Shown here: in pieces, positions 11,505 to 23,825 of the stretch
How positions within the stretch are numbered: position 1 is the first letter of the stretch
Layout of the letters: every line of letters begins with the position of its first letter
Origin: Anthopleura xanthogrammica
Lineage: Eukaryota; Cnidaria; Anthozoa; Actiniaria; Actiniidae
DNA length: 64,000 nucleotides
NCBI GenBank assembly: GCA_964019055.1
Contig: OZ025219.1
Coordinates: 2,062,666 to 2,126,665, forward strand
Reading direction: 5' to 3'
The notes under the pieces: generated by a model
Database searches by the model: none
Told to the model about the DNA's origin: nothing
The model's input: the letters and a program-made list of their open reading frames with translations, nothing else
Made by a program: the position numbers and the translations under genes

Positions 11505-12389
11505 TAGCCTCCTACGCAGACGCTCTTAGGGTCGTCACGCAATACTTCTCTCCCCACGAACGTCTGCTTACTTGAGCAGAACATTCCTTTCCAATTGTGA
11601 TCATGAGCCAATCCAAATCGACCAATTGTTTTCAATGACCAAATTACAAACGTCGATAGAAAATTCTGCGGTGACACTAGATCGATGTTGTTCATAGTAT
11701 ATCATCAAGTTGTGCAAAAGCCAATTAAAGCCAACTGGTTTTGTATAAGCAGAAATGATGGCACTGATGTAAATACATGTAAATAGCTTGAACACCGTGT
11801 AATAAACTAAATTTCAGAAGTTACTTCTTCGTCGTCGGAGCCTGTAAAAGTCCTTTTTTACACATATCTTCTTGCCATTTGGTTTTGTGCTGAGATTTTT
11901 ACGGACAAACAAGACGGATTGTTCTTAGATTTATTTTTATGTGGGTGACCTTAGGGTGACCTTAGCGGCACCAATGAAGATGAATGCGTTTGGAAAAACT
12001 TTAGTGCTCTTTACATTTCATATCCGCCAAACAACTTGATTATATTTGAGATTTGTGTTACAAGCGCTTACTTCAATATATCGCTTATTTTCTCAAAAAA
12101 AATTGTAGGATCTCCAGTTAATACTGGCTAGAGAAAGAGATAACCATGATAAATAAGTCAGCAAAGACCAAAGTTTGAAATCAGATACGTTATCGTATGG
12201 TTCTCGCAAAAGTATTGCGGTCAAAGTTGTCCAACGACCAATCAGCATGAACCTTCTCGATTTTAGAAGGTTCATGCTGATTGGTCAATTCTTGGAAAGG
12301 AATGTTCTGCTCAAGTAAGCAGACGTTAGTGGGGAGAGAAACGTTGCGTGACGACGTGACGACCCTAAGAACGGCTGCAAAGGAGGCTA
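11505..12389. mobile_element. 885-bp Mutator-like foldback element, 9-bp target duplication
   Basis: The ends TAGCCTCC and GGAGGCTA extend into inverted arms of roughly 100 bp (GCAGACG, CTTAGGGTCGTCACGC, AGCAGAACATTCCTTTCC and their complements). They are bordered by AGATATACG (11496-11504) and AGCTATACG (12390-12398), a 9-bp duplication with one mismatch. Empty sites exist near 23830 and 47523. The internal part holds no transposase. Nine-bp duplications with long TIRs suggest the Mutator superfamily. Confidence 0.8.
12236..12286. repeat. hairpin with 22-bp arms inside the Mutator-like element
   Basis: GACCAATCAGCATGAACCTT is followed after about 7 bp by its exact complement. The hairpin lies close to the right arm of the 11505-12389 element. 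Confidence 0.7.
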
Positions 12390-12398
12390 AGCTATACG

Positions 12399-14040
12399 GC
12401 GACCTTAAAAAAAATCTTGAAGGTTGCCATGGCTTGTTTACGGCTCAATGGTCTACAGCACAATGTATGATCACGTCACATAAAACTGTTTTGTACAGAT
12501 ATGGTAAGTCAACCTGAACCAGTATTAGTCTAGAATCTAAAATGATTTCTAAAATTTGACTTAGCTTTGTCGTCGTTTATAGTTTCACTATGCGACAGCC
12601 GACAACCTTCAAGAATACACACATGTCAAACTATTATAAGTTAATATAAGTTTTAATCTCGATTCAGTGTGGCTTGGCTCAGTTTTGCAGGAGGTAAAAT
12701 GATATCGAAAACGCAAATAAAGAACGTCAGAATATATATCAATCCAACATTTGAATAGTTTTCTCAGAGATTGAATTCTTAATTCACTCTCTTGTATAGA
12801 GTATTCGAGTAGTTATTGTTACCTGACAGGACTATAATCGGTATGAGAATGAAACGCTGAGAAAGTTTTACTGTGTTACCGAGGAATACGAGTCAAACTA
12901 AATACGATGGCTCGCTGATCATGAAAATCTTAGTCTTAATACTGAAAGCAATGGCTGTTTCATGAGGTTCAGCATGATTCATATGTTGGAGTTTTGATTG
13001 GAATTTTTTGTACGATTTAATGACAATGATGATGGGTACATTCTACACTAACTTGTAATTTCGTATGATGCACTGAAGATGATCTCACCAAGACAGAAAT
13101 ACATCGTTATTTCTGTAACAATTCACACTTAATACGGACTAACTGACAATAGCCAACAATCAATCAAAGTGTTACCTTTTCTATCGCATATTTGCCTTCA
13201 TCTTCCAACAGATTGAGACCTTTTCATTGTGTGAGAAACGTACAAACAGCAAGTCCTACCAAACTACCATCAGTCTCATCAACAGGAAACATAATTGCTT
13301 AGTTGCATATTCGACTTTTCATCCATTGCGTTTATTGTTCAACCATGACACGAGTGACTGAGGGGGAGGGAGGGAAGGGATAGTCGCATTTTAGTAACGA
13401 AATGTTAATATTTAGTCATAGTGCCAATCAATCCGACATCAGCATCAACAGGAAGAATTGTGTTTTTATCAAAGACATTGTTTTCGGGGGGAATGGCTTC
13501 AATTTTAGCAAAATGTCGTTTTGTTTGGCTATATATTTGTTCTACCATTGTTGTGAAATCAAAATAGCTGTTAGCACGGCTGAGCCTGCATTCAGCGGTT
13601 GTTGCGCGAGAACGAGGCTGATTAGGCCAAGAGCGGCAAAGTGTAGGAAGATTTGTCGAGGATTTCGGTGTAGTTCTTTTCTGATCGCCTTTTATTTGCT
13701 TTCTAATTCTGTTAGTTTTCCACACAAAAAAATATGGTCGTTCATTGTATAGCCTTTGGATGTGTTAAAAGGAGCAACAAAGCCAATTTATGTAAAGATC
13801 TTTCTTGGCATTCCCTGTGTACCATTACATGACTCGAAGCTACTCAGTTAAAACATGGCTGATCATTATACACAGAACAACTCACACGAGTTTTCTCTAG
13901 CTGTTCCTCTACAATACTATCTGTTTCATCAACGTCTAGATCATTTGATTCACTCGTTGGAACTATATCAGCCTTATGATTACTGAGAAAATTTACACTT
14001 ATTTTTCAAGTGGAACTCGACTTTGGACTGGCATAGCAGA
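12399..14040. repeat. duplicated upstream block, copy 1
   Basis: Further copies lie at about 23826-25490, 47510-48410 and 55115-55965. It is AT-rich and non-coding apart from a THAP-like remnant at 13734-13832. It travels with the receptor genes as part of the duplicated unit. Confidence 0.7.
13734..13832 (+). pseudogene. possible THAP zinc-finger fragment
   Basis: An ATG opens MVVHCIAFGCVKRSNKANLC, which has the spacing of the first two cysteines of a THAP (C2CH) DNA-binding domain (C-x4-C) followed by basic residues. The frame ends after 32 codons, before the remaining zinc ligands. A second copy sits at 25182-25280. THAP domains occur in P-element and Kolobok transposases and in host genes derived from them. 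Confidence 0.35.
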
Positions 14041-14048
14041 ACGATCAG

Positions 14049-14200
14049 TGATGATGATGATGATGATGATGATTGGATGATGATGATGATGATGATGATT
14101 GGATGATAATGATGATGATGATGATTGGATGATAATGATGATGATCATGATGATCATGATGATCATGATCATCATCGTCATCATGATCATGATGATACTT
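14049..14200. repeat. GAT-type microsatellite with GATCATGAT palindromes
   Basis: Runs of (GAT)n are interrupted by GATTGGAT and end in GATCATGATGATCATGAT. The equivalent position in the next block (25495-25740) has a longer, differently arranged array. Confidence 0.9.
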
Positions 14201-15875
14201 GCTGCGAGCCAGGCGAGAAAAGACACTAATCTTGACTGTTGGGATCCCTGTGTGCTATATGCCAGAAAACTCCCGATGATTTTCGGAGTTCGCAGTAAGC
14301 ATGTCAATTCAGCAGCGTTATTTTGCCTTTTCAAGGCATGTTTGAATGATCATCAATGTTTTTGGATAAATCGTATCCCTGTCAAAGATCTACTTTATTT
14401 GGATATTCTTTGATTATACCTAACACAGAGATGTTGTTCCTGAATTACTGTACCAGCTAACTGATGACCTGCTTGACATGGCTGCTTAGCTTGATTAGCT
14501 AGTGAAACAATAGGCTGTGGTTTTGAGAATGAAAGGAAGGGTAAGCACATGTATGACACCAATAAGTCAACACATCAAGTCAGATCATTACCAGAGTTCA
14601 ACCAAGAGCGGGATTTGTACAACATTTTGGAGGGAATTTCGCGCAGCCTAGAGGTTTTCAAATTTATAACTTTAACGCAGAAATTTTAAAGAAAATCGAC
14701 TTTTTTTTTTTTTGCATAGTTTGCATCAGGAAAGAATAAGAAAGAAATTGAATTTTGCCTTCAATACTGCAAACTGATTGAGCTTCGTGTACTGCACTTC
14801 CCGCGCTATTACTGAGGAATGCTAGCATAACAAAATACGATGGCTCACTGAACATGAACATCTTAGTTTTAATACTGAAAGTAATAGTTGTTTCATGAGG
14901 TTCAGCATGATCCTGATAGGTTGGATTTTTGATTGGAATGTTTTGTACGAAATGATAATTGATGATGATGGGTGCATTTAAAGTTAAAAAATTAAAACCC
15001 TTCGCTCTTACTCTATAGAATACTGTAGCTTTAAATAAATGAGATGTTTTGTTTTTCTTTGGGTTGAACCTGTCAAGAACAAATTCGCGTTTATACTGAA
15101 TTTGGTTTTAGTGCGCTGAAGGCACAGAACGTTTTTTATCCACAGGTAGTAAAATTTGTAAGGTTCGTCATTGCTCTTTAGCCCCACCATGTCACTTTGA
15201 AGCTTGTTCCGCGGGATTTCGGTATCATTCTTAAAGACAACCCATAATTCAAAAGCAATTACATGTGTGGAAGCCCAAGATATATTAAAATTTTAGACCA
15301 TTTCTTAAGTCTACTGATAATCCAGTCTGTTACCTAATGAAGGCTATAGCAGCTTGAAGTCAAAACACTGCAGTCCTTCATGATTGGCAAATCGTTGGGA
15401 AAACTTTGGGCAATTTGTTCAATGAACTGTTAAAGTGGGACGACGATGAAATGAACATAGTTAATATTTTTTACATTTTTGATATCCTCATAGCATTCAC
15501 AATATTTTTATAAAGCTATTTTGTGGTATGATAAAGGGAACGTCCTCAAAACAAGTTCTATTTCTCGTATTTCATTTCCCGCCATTATTCAAACGTGTCT
15601 CTTTGTGACGTCAGTTTCTCAACATTGATAACCTTCATATCTTGTTGTCATATGTGGATGTTCTGTAATTGAGGATTCTTTCTTGAACATAATGCCAGGA
15701 AGCCGCTGTGTGGAGCAAGGATGTAGCAATAAGTCCTAAACCTGGATGCTAAAATCAAAGCGTTGAGTAACTGACGTCACGGTTAGAAACCAAACGGATT
15801 AGTGGTGGACGATATTCTTAGACCATTCAACCAACAACTAATTGTAAGTACTATAATTCAAATTACTGAAACAGG
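14201..15875. repeat. second duplicated block, copy 1
   Basis: It is homologous to about 25741-27480 and, from about 14940, to 55960-56900. Non-coding. It contains a short THAP-like start at 15692-15739 and ends where a CAGGGGCAGATCCAGG repeat remnant begins. Confidence 0.65.
15692..15739 (+). pseudogene. short THAP-like start, truncated
   Basis: ATG opens MPGSRCVEQGCSNKS followed by a stop. The C-x4-C spacing is THAP-like. In the two other copies (27293 and 56709) the first cysteine codon TGT has become TCT. It is too short to be functional. Confidence 0.25.
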
Positions 15876-16136
15876 GGCAGATCCAGGGGAGGGGTGCAGG
15901 TGGGTAGAGGGGGAACTTACTTTAGAGGGGGGTTATTAAGATTTCACTTTGTTTCAAAATTCTGCTGCTTTGAATTCTGCTGCTTTTACGTATAAGCGAT
16001 AAATAATCACCGGTCCCTAATTTTGCTGTAAAAAATTCTTTTCACAAAACATTATTCATTTCGTATTTAGGACTCCAAACCAAGTTTATACACCAAATTT
16101 GAGGAAAATCCGAAAAAAACTTGATTCAAGGGTTCA

Positions 16137-16320
16137 AGGATGGTATATTGGAAGTGCACGCACTCACCTCTCACCTTAGGTGCGATTCCTGGCCTCAGCA
16201 TCACATGTGAGTTTGTTAGGTTTCTGGGTCCAATATTGGTGTGATGGTAGTGCACTCACCTCTCACCTTGGATTTGTTTCCTGGCCTCAGCATCACATGT
16301 GAGTACAGTTTGTTAGGTCT
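16137..16320 (+). repeat. tRNA-derived SINE-like dimer
   Basis: Two copies of a unit containing GCACTCACCTCTCACCTT...CCTGGCCTCAGCATCACATG lie in tandem. The first has an A-box-like TGGTATATTGG (16141-16151) and a B-box-like GGTGCGATTCC (16179-16189), as in RNA polymerase III SINEs. A related single unit lies at 50785-50930. Confidence 0.5.
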
Positions 16321-16390
16321 CTCCCTTGATTTAGATTAGAGGGTTTTTTCATGGTGGGTTCTTGATGTTAAAATCTTTCTTTCTGTTCAG

Positions 16391-16698
16391 GTGAACCTAC
16401 TTTTTTTGTTGTTATTATTCTATCTAGTTATCTGCTCTGCCTCATGATATTCCAATATTTCCGATTCTATTATTTATCCACCCCACCCAAAATACAACAG
16501 TGACCGCAGAGCTTAGGTTTGGGGGGGGGAGACTGGGAATCAAAATTAAATTTTTTGCTAAAAACTGTGTGTGTGTGGGGGGGGGGGCGGATTATAAGCC
16601 CCCGAGGCCCCTTCCCCCCTCTGCGCTTCCTATTCAAGCCCCATCCCCTATCGGTACAAACTGAACAGTCTAGTGAAATTGAACTTAAAATCATGTAG
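16391..16698 (+). pseudogene. broken copy of the small secreted-type ORF
   Basis: It is homologous to the 57-codon ORF at 50935-51108. The start codon is GTG instead of ATG, and a TGA follows the hydrophobic leader after about 17 codons. It also contains G-rich insertions (around 16518 and 16577). The C-terminal end (QSSEIELK-type sequence, ATG TAG) is still recognisable. Confidence 0.4.
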
Positions 16699-16730
16699 GG
16701 GGATACGATTATAGATATGGATGAGCTTGT

Positions 16731-17289
16731 ACGTTAATTCACCGGGTAAAAATAAAAAACAGAAATGTAACATAAAAAGTAGGTAGGTTGTGTACAGGTT
16801 CAAAACACTCCTGCTCGTTTTTTAGATACTACATAGCACGTAGATGCCGTTACAACAAAACCATTGATATCTACTCTCAACATCGGTCAGATATATAAAT
16901 ATGCTCTTTGAAGCCCTTACTAATGTAAAAGGAGCAGCCAGAAATGACGCATGTTTGAATATCTAGATAAGAGAACAGAGACAAGATCACGTAACGCAAT
17001 GTACGCGGCGCTGTTTTGTTATGCCCTCATACATAACAAACCCAGTTTGCAGTGTCAAAGGAAGGGGGCGGCAAAGTGAAATATACTGCTTGCCCAGGAA
17101 TCTATAAGAAAAATTAGTACTCTAATTAATGATTAATAATTTGTTAACTATAATTCACTTTATTGATTTTAAAGATAAAATCTTTCAATAGTTGTACTGT
17201 CCAGATCTATTTGTCCCTTAGAAAGACGTTTAACTGTTCTAAAAATCTTTGCATGAAAACATCATAAGTTTACGCCTCTAGTAAACGTT
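16731..17289. other. gene-free stretch
   Basis: No supported gene or organised repeat was recognised. Confidence 0.45.
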
Positions 17290-17502
17290 TTCCTATAACG
17301 AACAATAGAATCCTAGAATTCAGTTACTTGATCTTAAATACTCGTCTTTTACATCAATAGATTTCAAAAAAATGCAAAGTACGGTGCAGCGTTCAAAACA
17401 CACAAACTGTTATATGGAGTAGTGACCGAAGTTTAAGAGCTATATGATTTAATGAAATTATTACGTGATAGGTAACCATACTACTATATGTAGGTACCAT
17501 TA
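17290..17502. repeat. partial downstream flank of receptor B
   Basis: It is homologous to about 5820-6060 near gene A, with the transposon target point (AAGTTTAAGAGCTAT) again empty. In B this flank abuts the TPR coding region directly. The 0.7-kb 3' module present after A, C and E is missing here. Confidence 0.6.
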
Positions 17503-18126
17503 CTACAAGATTGAACAAACTTTGTCTCTGTTTACGCTATTGAATGCACAGTCTTCTCTGGCTTTTTCGTATTTCTTTTGTTCTTTAAGGAAGTAAAGCA
17601 GATGATCTTGCGTGGTAGCCAGAACCTTTTCATCGTCTCCTTTCTCGCGAATGGACAGTGCTCTATTCAAGTATTCTTTGGCCTTTTCGAATTGCTTTAG
17701 TTTAACTAGGCACAAACCCAGGTTATCTAGCGTTTCAGCCATACCTGGGCCACCTTCATTGTCTCTCTTCTCGTAAATGGACAGTGCTCTCTCATAGTAT
17801 GTTTTGGCCTTGCCGTATTGCTGTTGTTGATGGAGACACGAGCCAATGCCATTTACCGTACTAGCCAGTTGTGGATCCTTTTCATCATCTCCTTTCTCGC
17901 GAATGGACAGTGCTCTTTCAAAGTATGTTTTGGCCTTTTCGTATTGTTTTTGTCCATGCAGACAGACACCAAGGCTATATAGTGTATAAGCCAGTTCATT
18001 TCCATTCTCTCCTTTCTCGCGAATAGACAGTGCTTTCTCATAGTATGCTTTGGCCTTTTCATATTGCCTTAGTTCATTAAGGCAGAAACCAAGGTGATCT
18101 AAGGTAGTAGCCAGTTGTGGATCATT
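17503..18126 (-). pseudogene. orphaned C-terminal TPRs of receptor B, in frame after a stop
   Basis: The frame is the same as the gene B exon and open for 207 codons beyond the TAA at 18127-18129. It encodes about five more TPRs (for example AYYEKALSIREKG and TYFERALSIREKG units) and ends NSVNRDKVCSIL instead of the EDCPFAS end of A, C and E. The absence of further stops suggests that the upstream stop is recent, polymorphic, read through or a sequence error. Confidence 0.75.
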
Positions 18127-21100
18127 TTAATCGTCTCCTTTCTCACGAATGGACAGTGCTCTTTCCAAGTATGCTTTGGCCTTTTCATGTTCCCCTAGGT
18201 TAGTAAGGCAGACACCAAGTTTATGTAGCACATTAGCCAGTTGTAGATCATTTCCTTTCTCGAAAATGGACAGTGCTCTCTCCAAGTATGCTTTGGCCTT
18301 TTCGAATTCCTTTTCTTCAACAAGCCACGCACCAAGGTTATGTAGCGTATGACCCAGTCCTGGATCAGTTTCATTGTCTCCTTTTTCGTAAATTGATAGT
18401 GCTCTCTCGTAGTATATTTTGGCCTTGTCGCGTTGCCCTAAATTATCATGGCAGATACCAATGATATTTACCGCATTAGCCAGTCGTGGATCATTTTCAT
18501 CGTCTCCTTTCTCGCGAATGGACAGTTCTCTTTCCAAGTATGCCTTGGCTTTTTCGTATTGCCTTAGTTCAATAAGGCAGACACCAAGGTTATGTAGCAA
18601 AGTAGCCAGTCGTGGATCATTTTCATTGTTTCCTTTCTCGCGAATGGACAGTGCTCCTCTCAAGTATGCCTTGGCCTTTTCGTATTGCCTTAGTTTAATA
18701 AGGCAGACACCAAGGTTATGTAGCATAGTAGCCAGTAGTGGATCATTTTCATCGTCTCCTTTCTCGCGAATGGACAGTGCTCTCTCATAGTAATTTTTTG
18801 CTTCGTCGTATTTTCCTAGTTTACCTGAAGAATTTCCAAGGTTTCGTAGAATAATGACCTTGAATGGATGATTTGCATGATGAACACTTTCATCTATTTT
18901 GAGTGCTTTTTCATAGAATGTTGTTGCTTTTTGTTTTTTTTTGAAATTTGATAAACACACTCCGAGCTTATGTAGCGTAACTGATAGTCGTGGACTTTCA
19001 CTGTCACTGATTGTTTGCTCGTGCTCAAGTACTCTTTCAAAATAAGTCTTGGCTTTTTCGGATTCGCCCTGACTTTGATATAACAAAACTAGGTTAATTA
19101 ATATATCAGCCAAGAGGAGATCGTTTTTTCCACAATTGTTTTCTTGGATCGCCAGGGCTCTCTGTAAATATGCTTCGGCCTTTCCGTGTTGCCCAAGGTT
19201 TCTGAGGTACAAACCTAAGCTATTTAACGTAATAGCAAGTTCCGGATGATCTGCTTGATACACCCTCTCTTGGATTACCAGTGCTGCCTCCCGATGTATT
19301 TGTGCTTTTCTGAAATCCGTTAGACGACTATATAAGAGACCCAGATTGTTGAGTGTAGTGGCCAAGGCAACACTTACATTACCACTACATGTCAGTTTTC
19401 CCTCAAAATGGCTTTGCTTATCTTCGTCTGATTTATTCATTGCTTGAATAGTTGAGTTTAAGTTTAGGCCTTGAGTCATTTCTGGACCATTATTGTATGC
19501 ACGTTGTTGGATTGACAAACATAGTTCTAGGAAGATCTGAGATGCATTGTAACTACCTTGCACAAGACAGATACTCCCAGCTTTGAATAAACAGTCAGCA
19601 GTAAGAGATTCATCGCGGGTCAGGTTGGAATGATCCAATAGATTCAGGTTAAGTTTTCTTGATATAACCACAAAATGTGGCATGAACAATCGTGTAGCGA
19701 TGATTTCTGCCCTCGTTACGTTGTAAGCGTTTTCCAAAGAACTAAGATCTGAAAACACTGACATCAGTTTCAAAATATCGGTTCCATCGTTCTGGAACAA
19801 TTTCTGCAGGACATGATAAACCACTTGATGTAAACGAATTACATTAGAAATTTCTTCATCTTCAGATGAAATGACCAGGGAACTCAAGCTAATATTAGCA
19901 GCAACAAGGTCTTGGTCTTCATCAGGCATGCAGTTTATTACATATTGTACAACATATTTCAATAGTATTGGTTCATTAGCTATGACTGACAAGAACTGCA
20001 AAGCATGCATCATGACCTTGTCTTCACTTACTACCCTCTCAAGGGCGAGCCTGACAGCAGTTGTCATTGCTGATGGATAGGTCGAACTGGTCTTTTTGTA
20101 TACCTGTTATGAGAGAAAAATCAATATATTTTTAGAATGTTTTTTTAATGAAATAGATAAGACATAGATAATTACTATTATATCTTATCTCCCTTAGTAA
20201 AATAGACTTCATATTAATCCTCCAGTGCATTAGCTGTATAAACATGTCCGCACTGCTACAAGCACGCACAAGCTTAGCCTTGGTGCAAGCTCCTTCTTAG
20301 ACATTCATGCCCAATTTAATCCCCCTTATAGTATTTTACCCTGTTTACTCAGCTACCCTTAATTTATTCACTAAACTTTTTTGATAGGAAAGTACCTTAT
20401 AACCTTGGCTATATGTTTGCTATATTTTTATATATAAGTTGGGTTTCTAGCTATAATTAATCTTTGGATATTTACAGTATACTCGCCACTAGAATATTGA
20501 ACTGAGGAATCTATCTATTTGACTATCCAATCATAGCCTAGTGATTATACCATAGATAAACTAGATTGGCACTTGTCAAATGATCATCATAAATATAGTT
20601 ATACTCCATGTAATCAGTTAGTTGGTTAGCAGAGTTAAGCCAATAAAGATCCCGAGAACTCTACCGAGAGCAGTCGCTTAACATACCTCCTCAGTTGCCT
20701 CACGCTTTCCTTCTTGAAGTTTGAGCAAGTATTTCTCCCATGTGGTTTCACGCTGGTCTGTGCAGTTCAATATTCGCTGCATGTAAACACCTGCGCAAGC
20801 CAAAGCGAGTGGTTGGAAATCAAGAGCACTGGCAATCTTAAGTAAAGTGTCTCGGTCACCCGGACAACCAGATATTTGGAAAAGTAATGCAATGGCGTCT
20901 TCTTCTTTCATGCCTAACTTAAGAGATGAATAATGATATGTATAGGAGTCAAGTAGAATGGATTGACTGTCTTGAGTGGTGACGAGGATTTGACCATCAC
21001 CACTTGTCTTTTCTCCTGCTTGAGGCAAGTGCTTAGAAACTAATTTAAGATCATTCACGTTGTCCACAATAATCAGCCACCATGAATAAATCTGCACTTT

Positions 21101-22042
21101 GGGATTGATCAAACTTTTTATCTTTTGGATTTTCTTTTCCGGACTGAGGTCTTTTGATGTTGCAATTCTTGTAACAGAGTCTTCGTCACAGCTGAGTCTG
21201 GCAGCAAAATCCACGTACGATTGCAGAAGCGTGTCGAAGCTGGATGCGTTGAAAGTGAATACAAACTTAAGTTGGGTCATTTCTTCGGGAATGTTTTTAA
21301 AGTAGTTATTTCCAATCTGCCTGGCAATCTCACTCTTTCCACATCCAGGGTTACCAGACAGGTAGATGACCGTCGTCTCATTTTTCTTTGTGCTTCTCAA
21401 CTTTTCCATCTCGTGGTTTATTATCATGACTTCATCTACGCGATCAGTGGTATCATGGGAAGGTTTGGGTGGTAGGACACAAAAAGAATGAAATTTAGCA
21501 TAGCGTTTCTTTTCAATATTCAGCTGCTGATGAAGCTCCTCTGTCATAAAGCTTTTCTGGATTTTCATCTCATCCACTTGCGTTGTATCCAGCCCCAATC
21601 CCTTAAATGCAGCCAAGATTTTCTGCATTGTATCTTCAAAATCTACGTCTGTTAGCCTTCCATTAGCAGTGTGGGCAAACACTCCATTGCGGATTTCTCT
21701 CAATTCGTCAACGTTTTTCTGTACAGCGGTATTCAGAAATAGACCAAGACAATCTGAGAAAAGAAGAGCATAAAAGAGACAAGTGCAGTCCCATTGATTA
21801 GTGTTACCGTTTGCCATGCAAGTAAGAAGTCTTGCATTACGTCTTTGATTTCTAGTTGATTCCATGTTGTAGAAGTCGGTTGCATTATGGGCTGTATCAA
21901 GCCACTGGCCGTGTGTAGCCTGGTAACGCGCGTTCCATTGTTGCTTGAAAACTGTTCGTAATCCCTCGGGTACATCATTGGTGATGACTGAACTCAGACG
22001 GAAGTAGTTAAGCTGTTCGTCTTTGAATTTCTTTGTCGCCAT
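18127..22042 (-). CDS. receptor B: HEPN / NB-ARC / TPR, truncated by a nonsense codon
   Basis: Paralog of receptor A with the same architecture and splice sites: exon 1 at 20687-22042, exon 2 at 18127-20103, phase 0. The HEPN motif is RNGVFAH (118-124). P-loop GNPGCGKS and Walker B LIIVDN are intact, and the NB-ARC is nearly identical to A. The product would be 1110 aa with ten TPRs. It ends at TAA 18127-18129, where sister repeats read GAA in the conserved Gly-Asp-Asp-Glu-Asn-Asp linker (one C-to-A change on the plus strand). Five further TPRs continue in frame beyond the stop. The shortened protein keeps effector and switch domains, so it is either a truncated receptor or a young pseudogene. 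The ATG again follows a splice acceptor. Confidence 0.82.
20104..20686 (-). other. phase-0 intron of receptor B (583 bp)
   Basis: It has the same donor (GAG|GTATGT) and acceptor (ATGACAGG-like, ATAACAG|GTATAC) as the intron of A and is homologous along its length, with a roughly 60-bp insertion near 20210-20275. Confidence 0.82.
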
Positions 22043-23553
22043 CTGAAATGTGCAAAAAAATTAAAGTGATCGACTACTTTTGAACGTTCAATTTGAGCCC
22101 ACTATGTGCGCCCGCACAACAACCGCTCAAAATCGCATAAAAACCTTCAAACTCTCACAAGACATTCCGAAATACTTGTGGTCTGAGTTGTCTTCGTACG
22201 GATATTCTTGTAACGTAAGGTATTTCTTGAGCGCGTCGTGGTCGTTAGCGCTTGGCCGTCCTCGCTAGAAACTCAGTTGGTGTTCATGCGCGTCCCGGCC
22301 GTCGTCGTTCGAAAAAATGTTGTTCGGCTCACAAATATTTCTTTTTAAGAGATGTCGGATTTCAGTTTTTTATTTCGAGAAGTATTAATGTTATTTATGA
22401 TTCTTTCAGCTCCGTTTTGTGTGTTCAGTCACTGTCAGTTCCACATTGGTGGACTGATACATTCGATCGAAACCTTACACAAGGAGATTTTTGTACTTGG
22501 ATGCCCTTATTAATCAATTGATTCCAAATATCAAGAACATATCGCCCAATAGAGAGTGTTCAGACACCAACCAACACTAAGTAAAACCGTGATCTGCCCG
22601 TCGAAGTAGAGCCCAACGAGGCAAATGAATCCTACTCGAAATACTAAATGCAATACATTCCACGCTACTCCCAGAACTTCACTTTTGAAAAAAAGCGCTA
22701 ATTTAATATTTATGTTTTTAAGGTGACTTCTACAATAACAGCAGAGATCCCTTTTCGTCCTTCTGTGTTCGCATTTTCCTTTTACTGGCTTTTCTTTTTG
22801 TTTTTTTCTTGATCGTTAAGAAAGGAATCTCTGCCCTCACTTTATCGGCACTCTTCCGATAAAACCACAAAACTTCCTCTGGAGAAACATTGAGCGCACG
22901 ACATAACATCGCACAAATAAACTCATTCCCTCATTTGCATACTTGAATGGGAAAGCGCCGAGTCCGGACAGAGGTTCCTCTCCTAACGATCAAGAACAAA
23001 AAATAAAATAAAACTAGTCGTTGCATATTGCAAGTGCTGCGAGTCTGTGTGGAATAACGTCTATATGACATCTAAGTGCATGATTCTTGTTCCTACATCT
23101 GAGTCATCCATGTTGGTGCACGTCTCTTCATGTCGTTTATTTATCATGGTGCAGCTGACCAAAATAATACTACTGATCAAGTAGTGTAGCTAGTAGTTAT
23201 TGCTATATAGTTCTTTAAATATACACAAATAAACTCAGCTAGCTTTTAGAATGATAGAAATATAATAGCATTAATAGCATTCGACCTTTTCTCTTTCATT
23301 ACGTTCTGGTAGGACCGAGCATCAGCCAATCGTACGAACCGAACGTTTCAAAAACTTTGTAACGGTGAAATATCAGTAATTCTTTACCCACATCATAATA
23401 TTTTCCCATAATAATAATATTTAATATTTAATATTTAATTAAGTAATTTCCAATATTATGATTATAATAATGTGTATATTGCGCAACTTCCTGTAATTCA
23501 GTTCATACTGCAAGAGGAATTAATAAACCAGATATTATATTATTATTATTATA

Positions 23554-23589
<36 letters not shown>

Positions 23590-23691
23590 ATATTAAGCTA
23601 ATCGCTGCTTAAGTAGCTAGGTCATCCGAGTCAAAAGTTAGCTGGTAGTATTTAAATATAACATATTTAATTCAGGGATAACATCCCTGTG
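22043..23691. repeat. upstream flank of receptor B, shared with receptor C
   Basis: It is homologous to about 43433-45190 and 46020-46530. Non-coding. It contains a GC-rich patch (22190-22320) and an ATT microsatellite (23535-23590). Confidence 0.6.
23535..23590. repeat. ATT microsatellite
   Basis: Runs of TTA/ATT with one ATAATT interruption. Confidence 0.9.
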
Positions 23692-23818
23692 CAGGGGCGG
23701 ATCAAGGGGAGGGGTGCGCACCCCCGTCCTCTCCGGATCAACTTTGTCCCCCTATTTTGAAGATACCGAATACAAATTTTCTTTCTTTCTTTGATTCTGA
23801 GGGTTGTACTCCATTTTT
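23692..23818. mobile_element. truncated CAGGGGCGGATC MITE
   Basis: The left end CAGGGGCGGATC and the internal sequence match the complete element at 46535-46689. The right inverted end is missing. Confidence 0.55.
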
Positions 23819-23825
23819 TCACCTC

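Noticed and set aside
13402..13752. 116-codon plus-strand frame with a minus-strand partner of 106 codons
   Set aside because: Its paralog at 24869-25135 has different frame-breaking indels, which indicates no coding constraint.
14049..14200. Regular short repeats resembling a CRISPR array
   Set aside because: Pure GAT microsatellite with drifting spacing in a eukaryotic context; no spacers and no cas genes.
16141..16210. Possible tRNA gene from A-box and B-box-like motifs
   Set aside because: No cloverleaf can be drawn and the unit is dimeric and repeated elsewhere, so it is treated as a SINE-like repeat.
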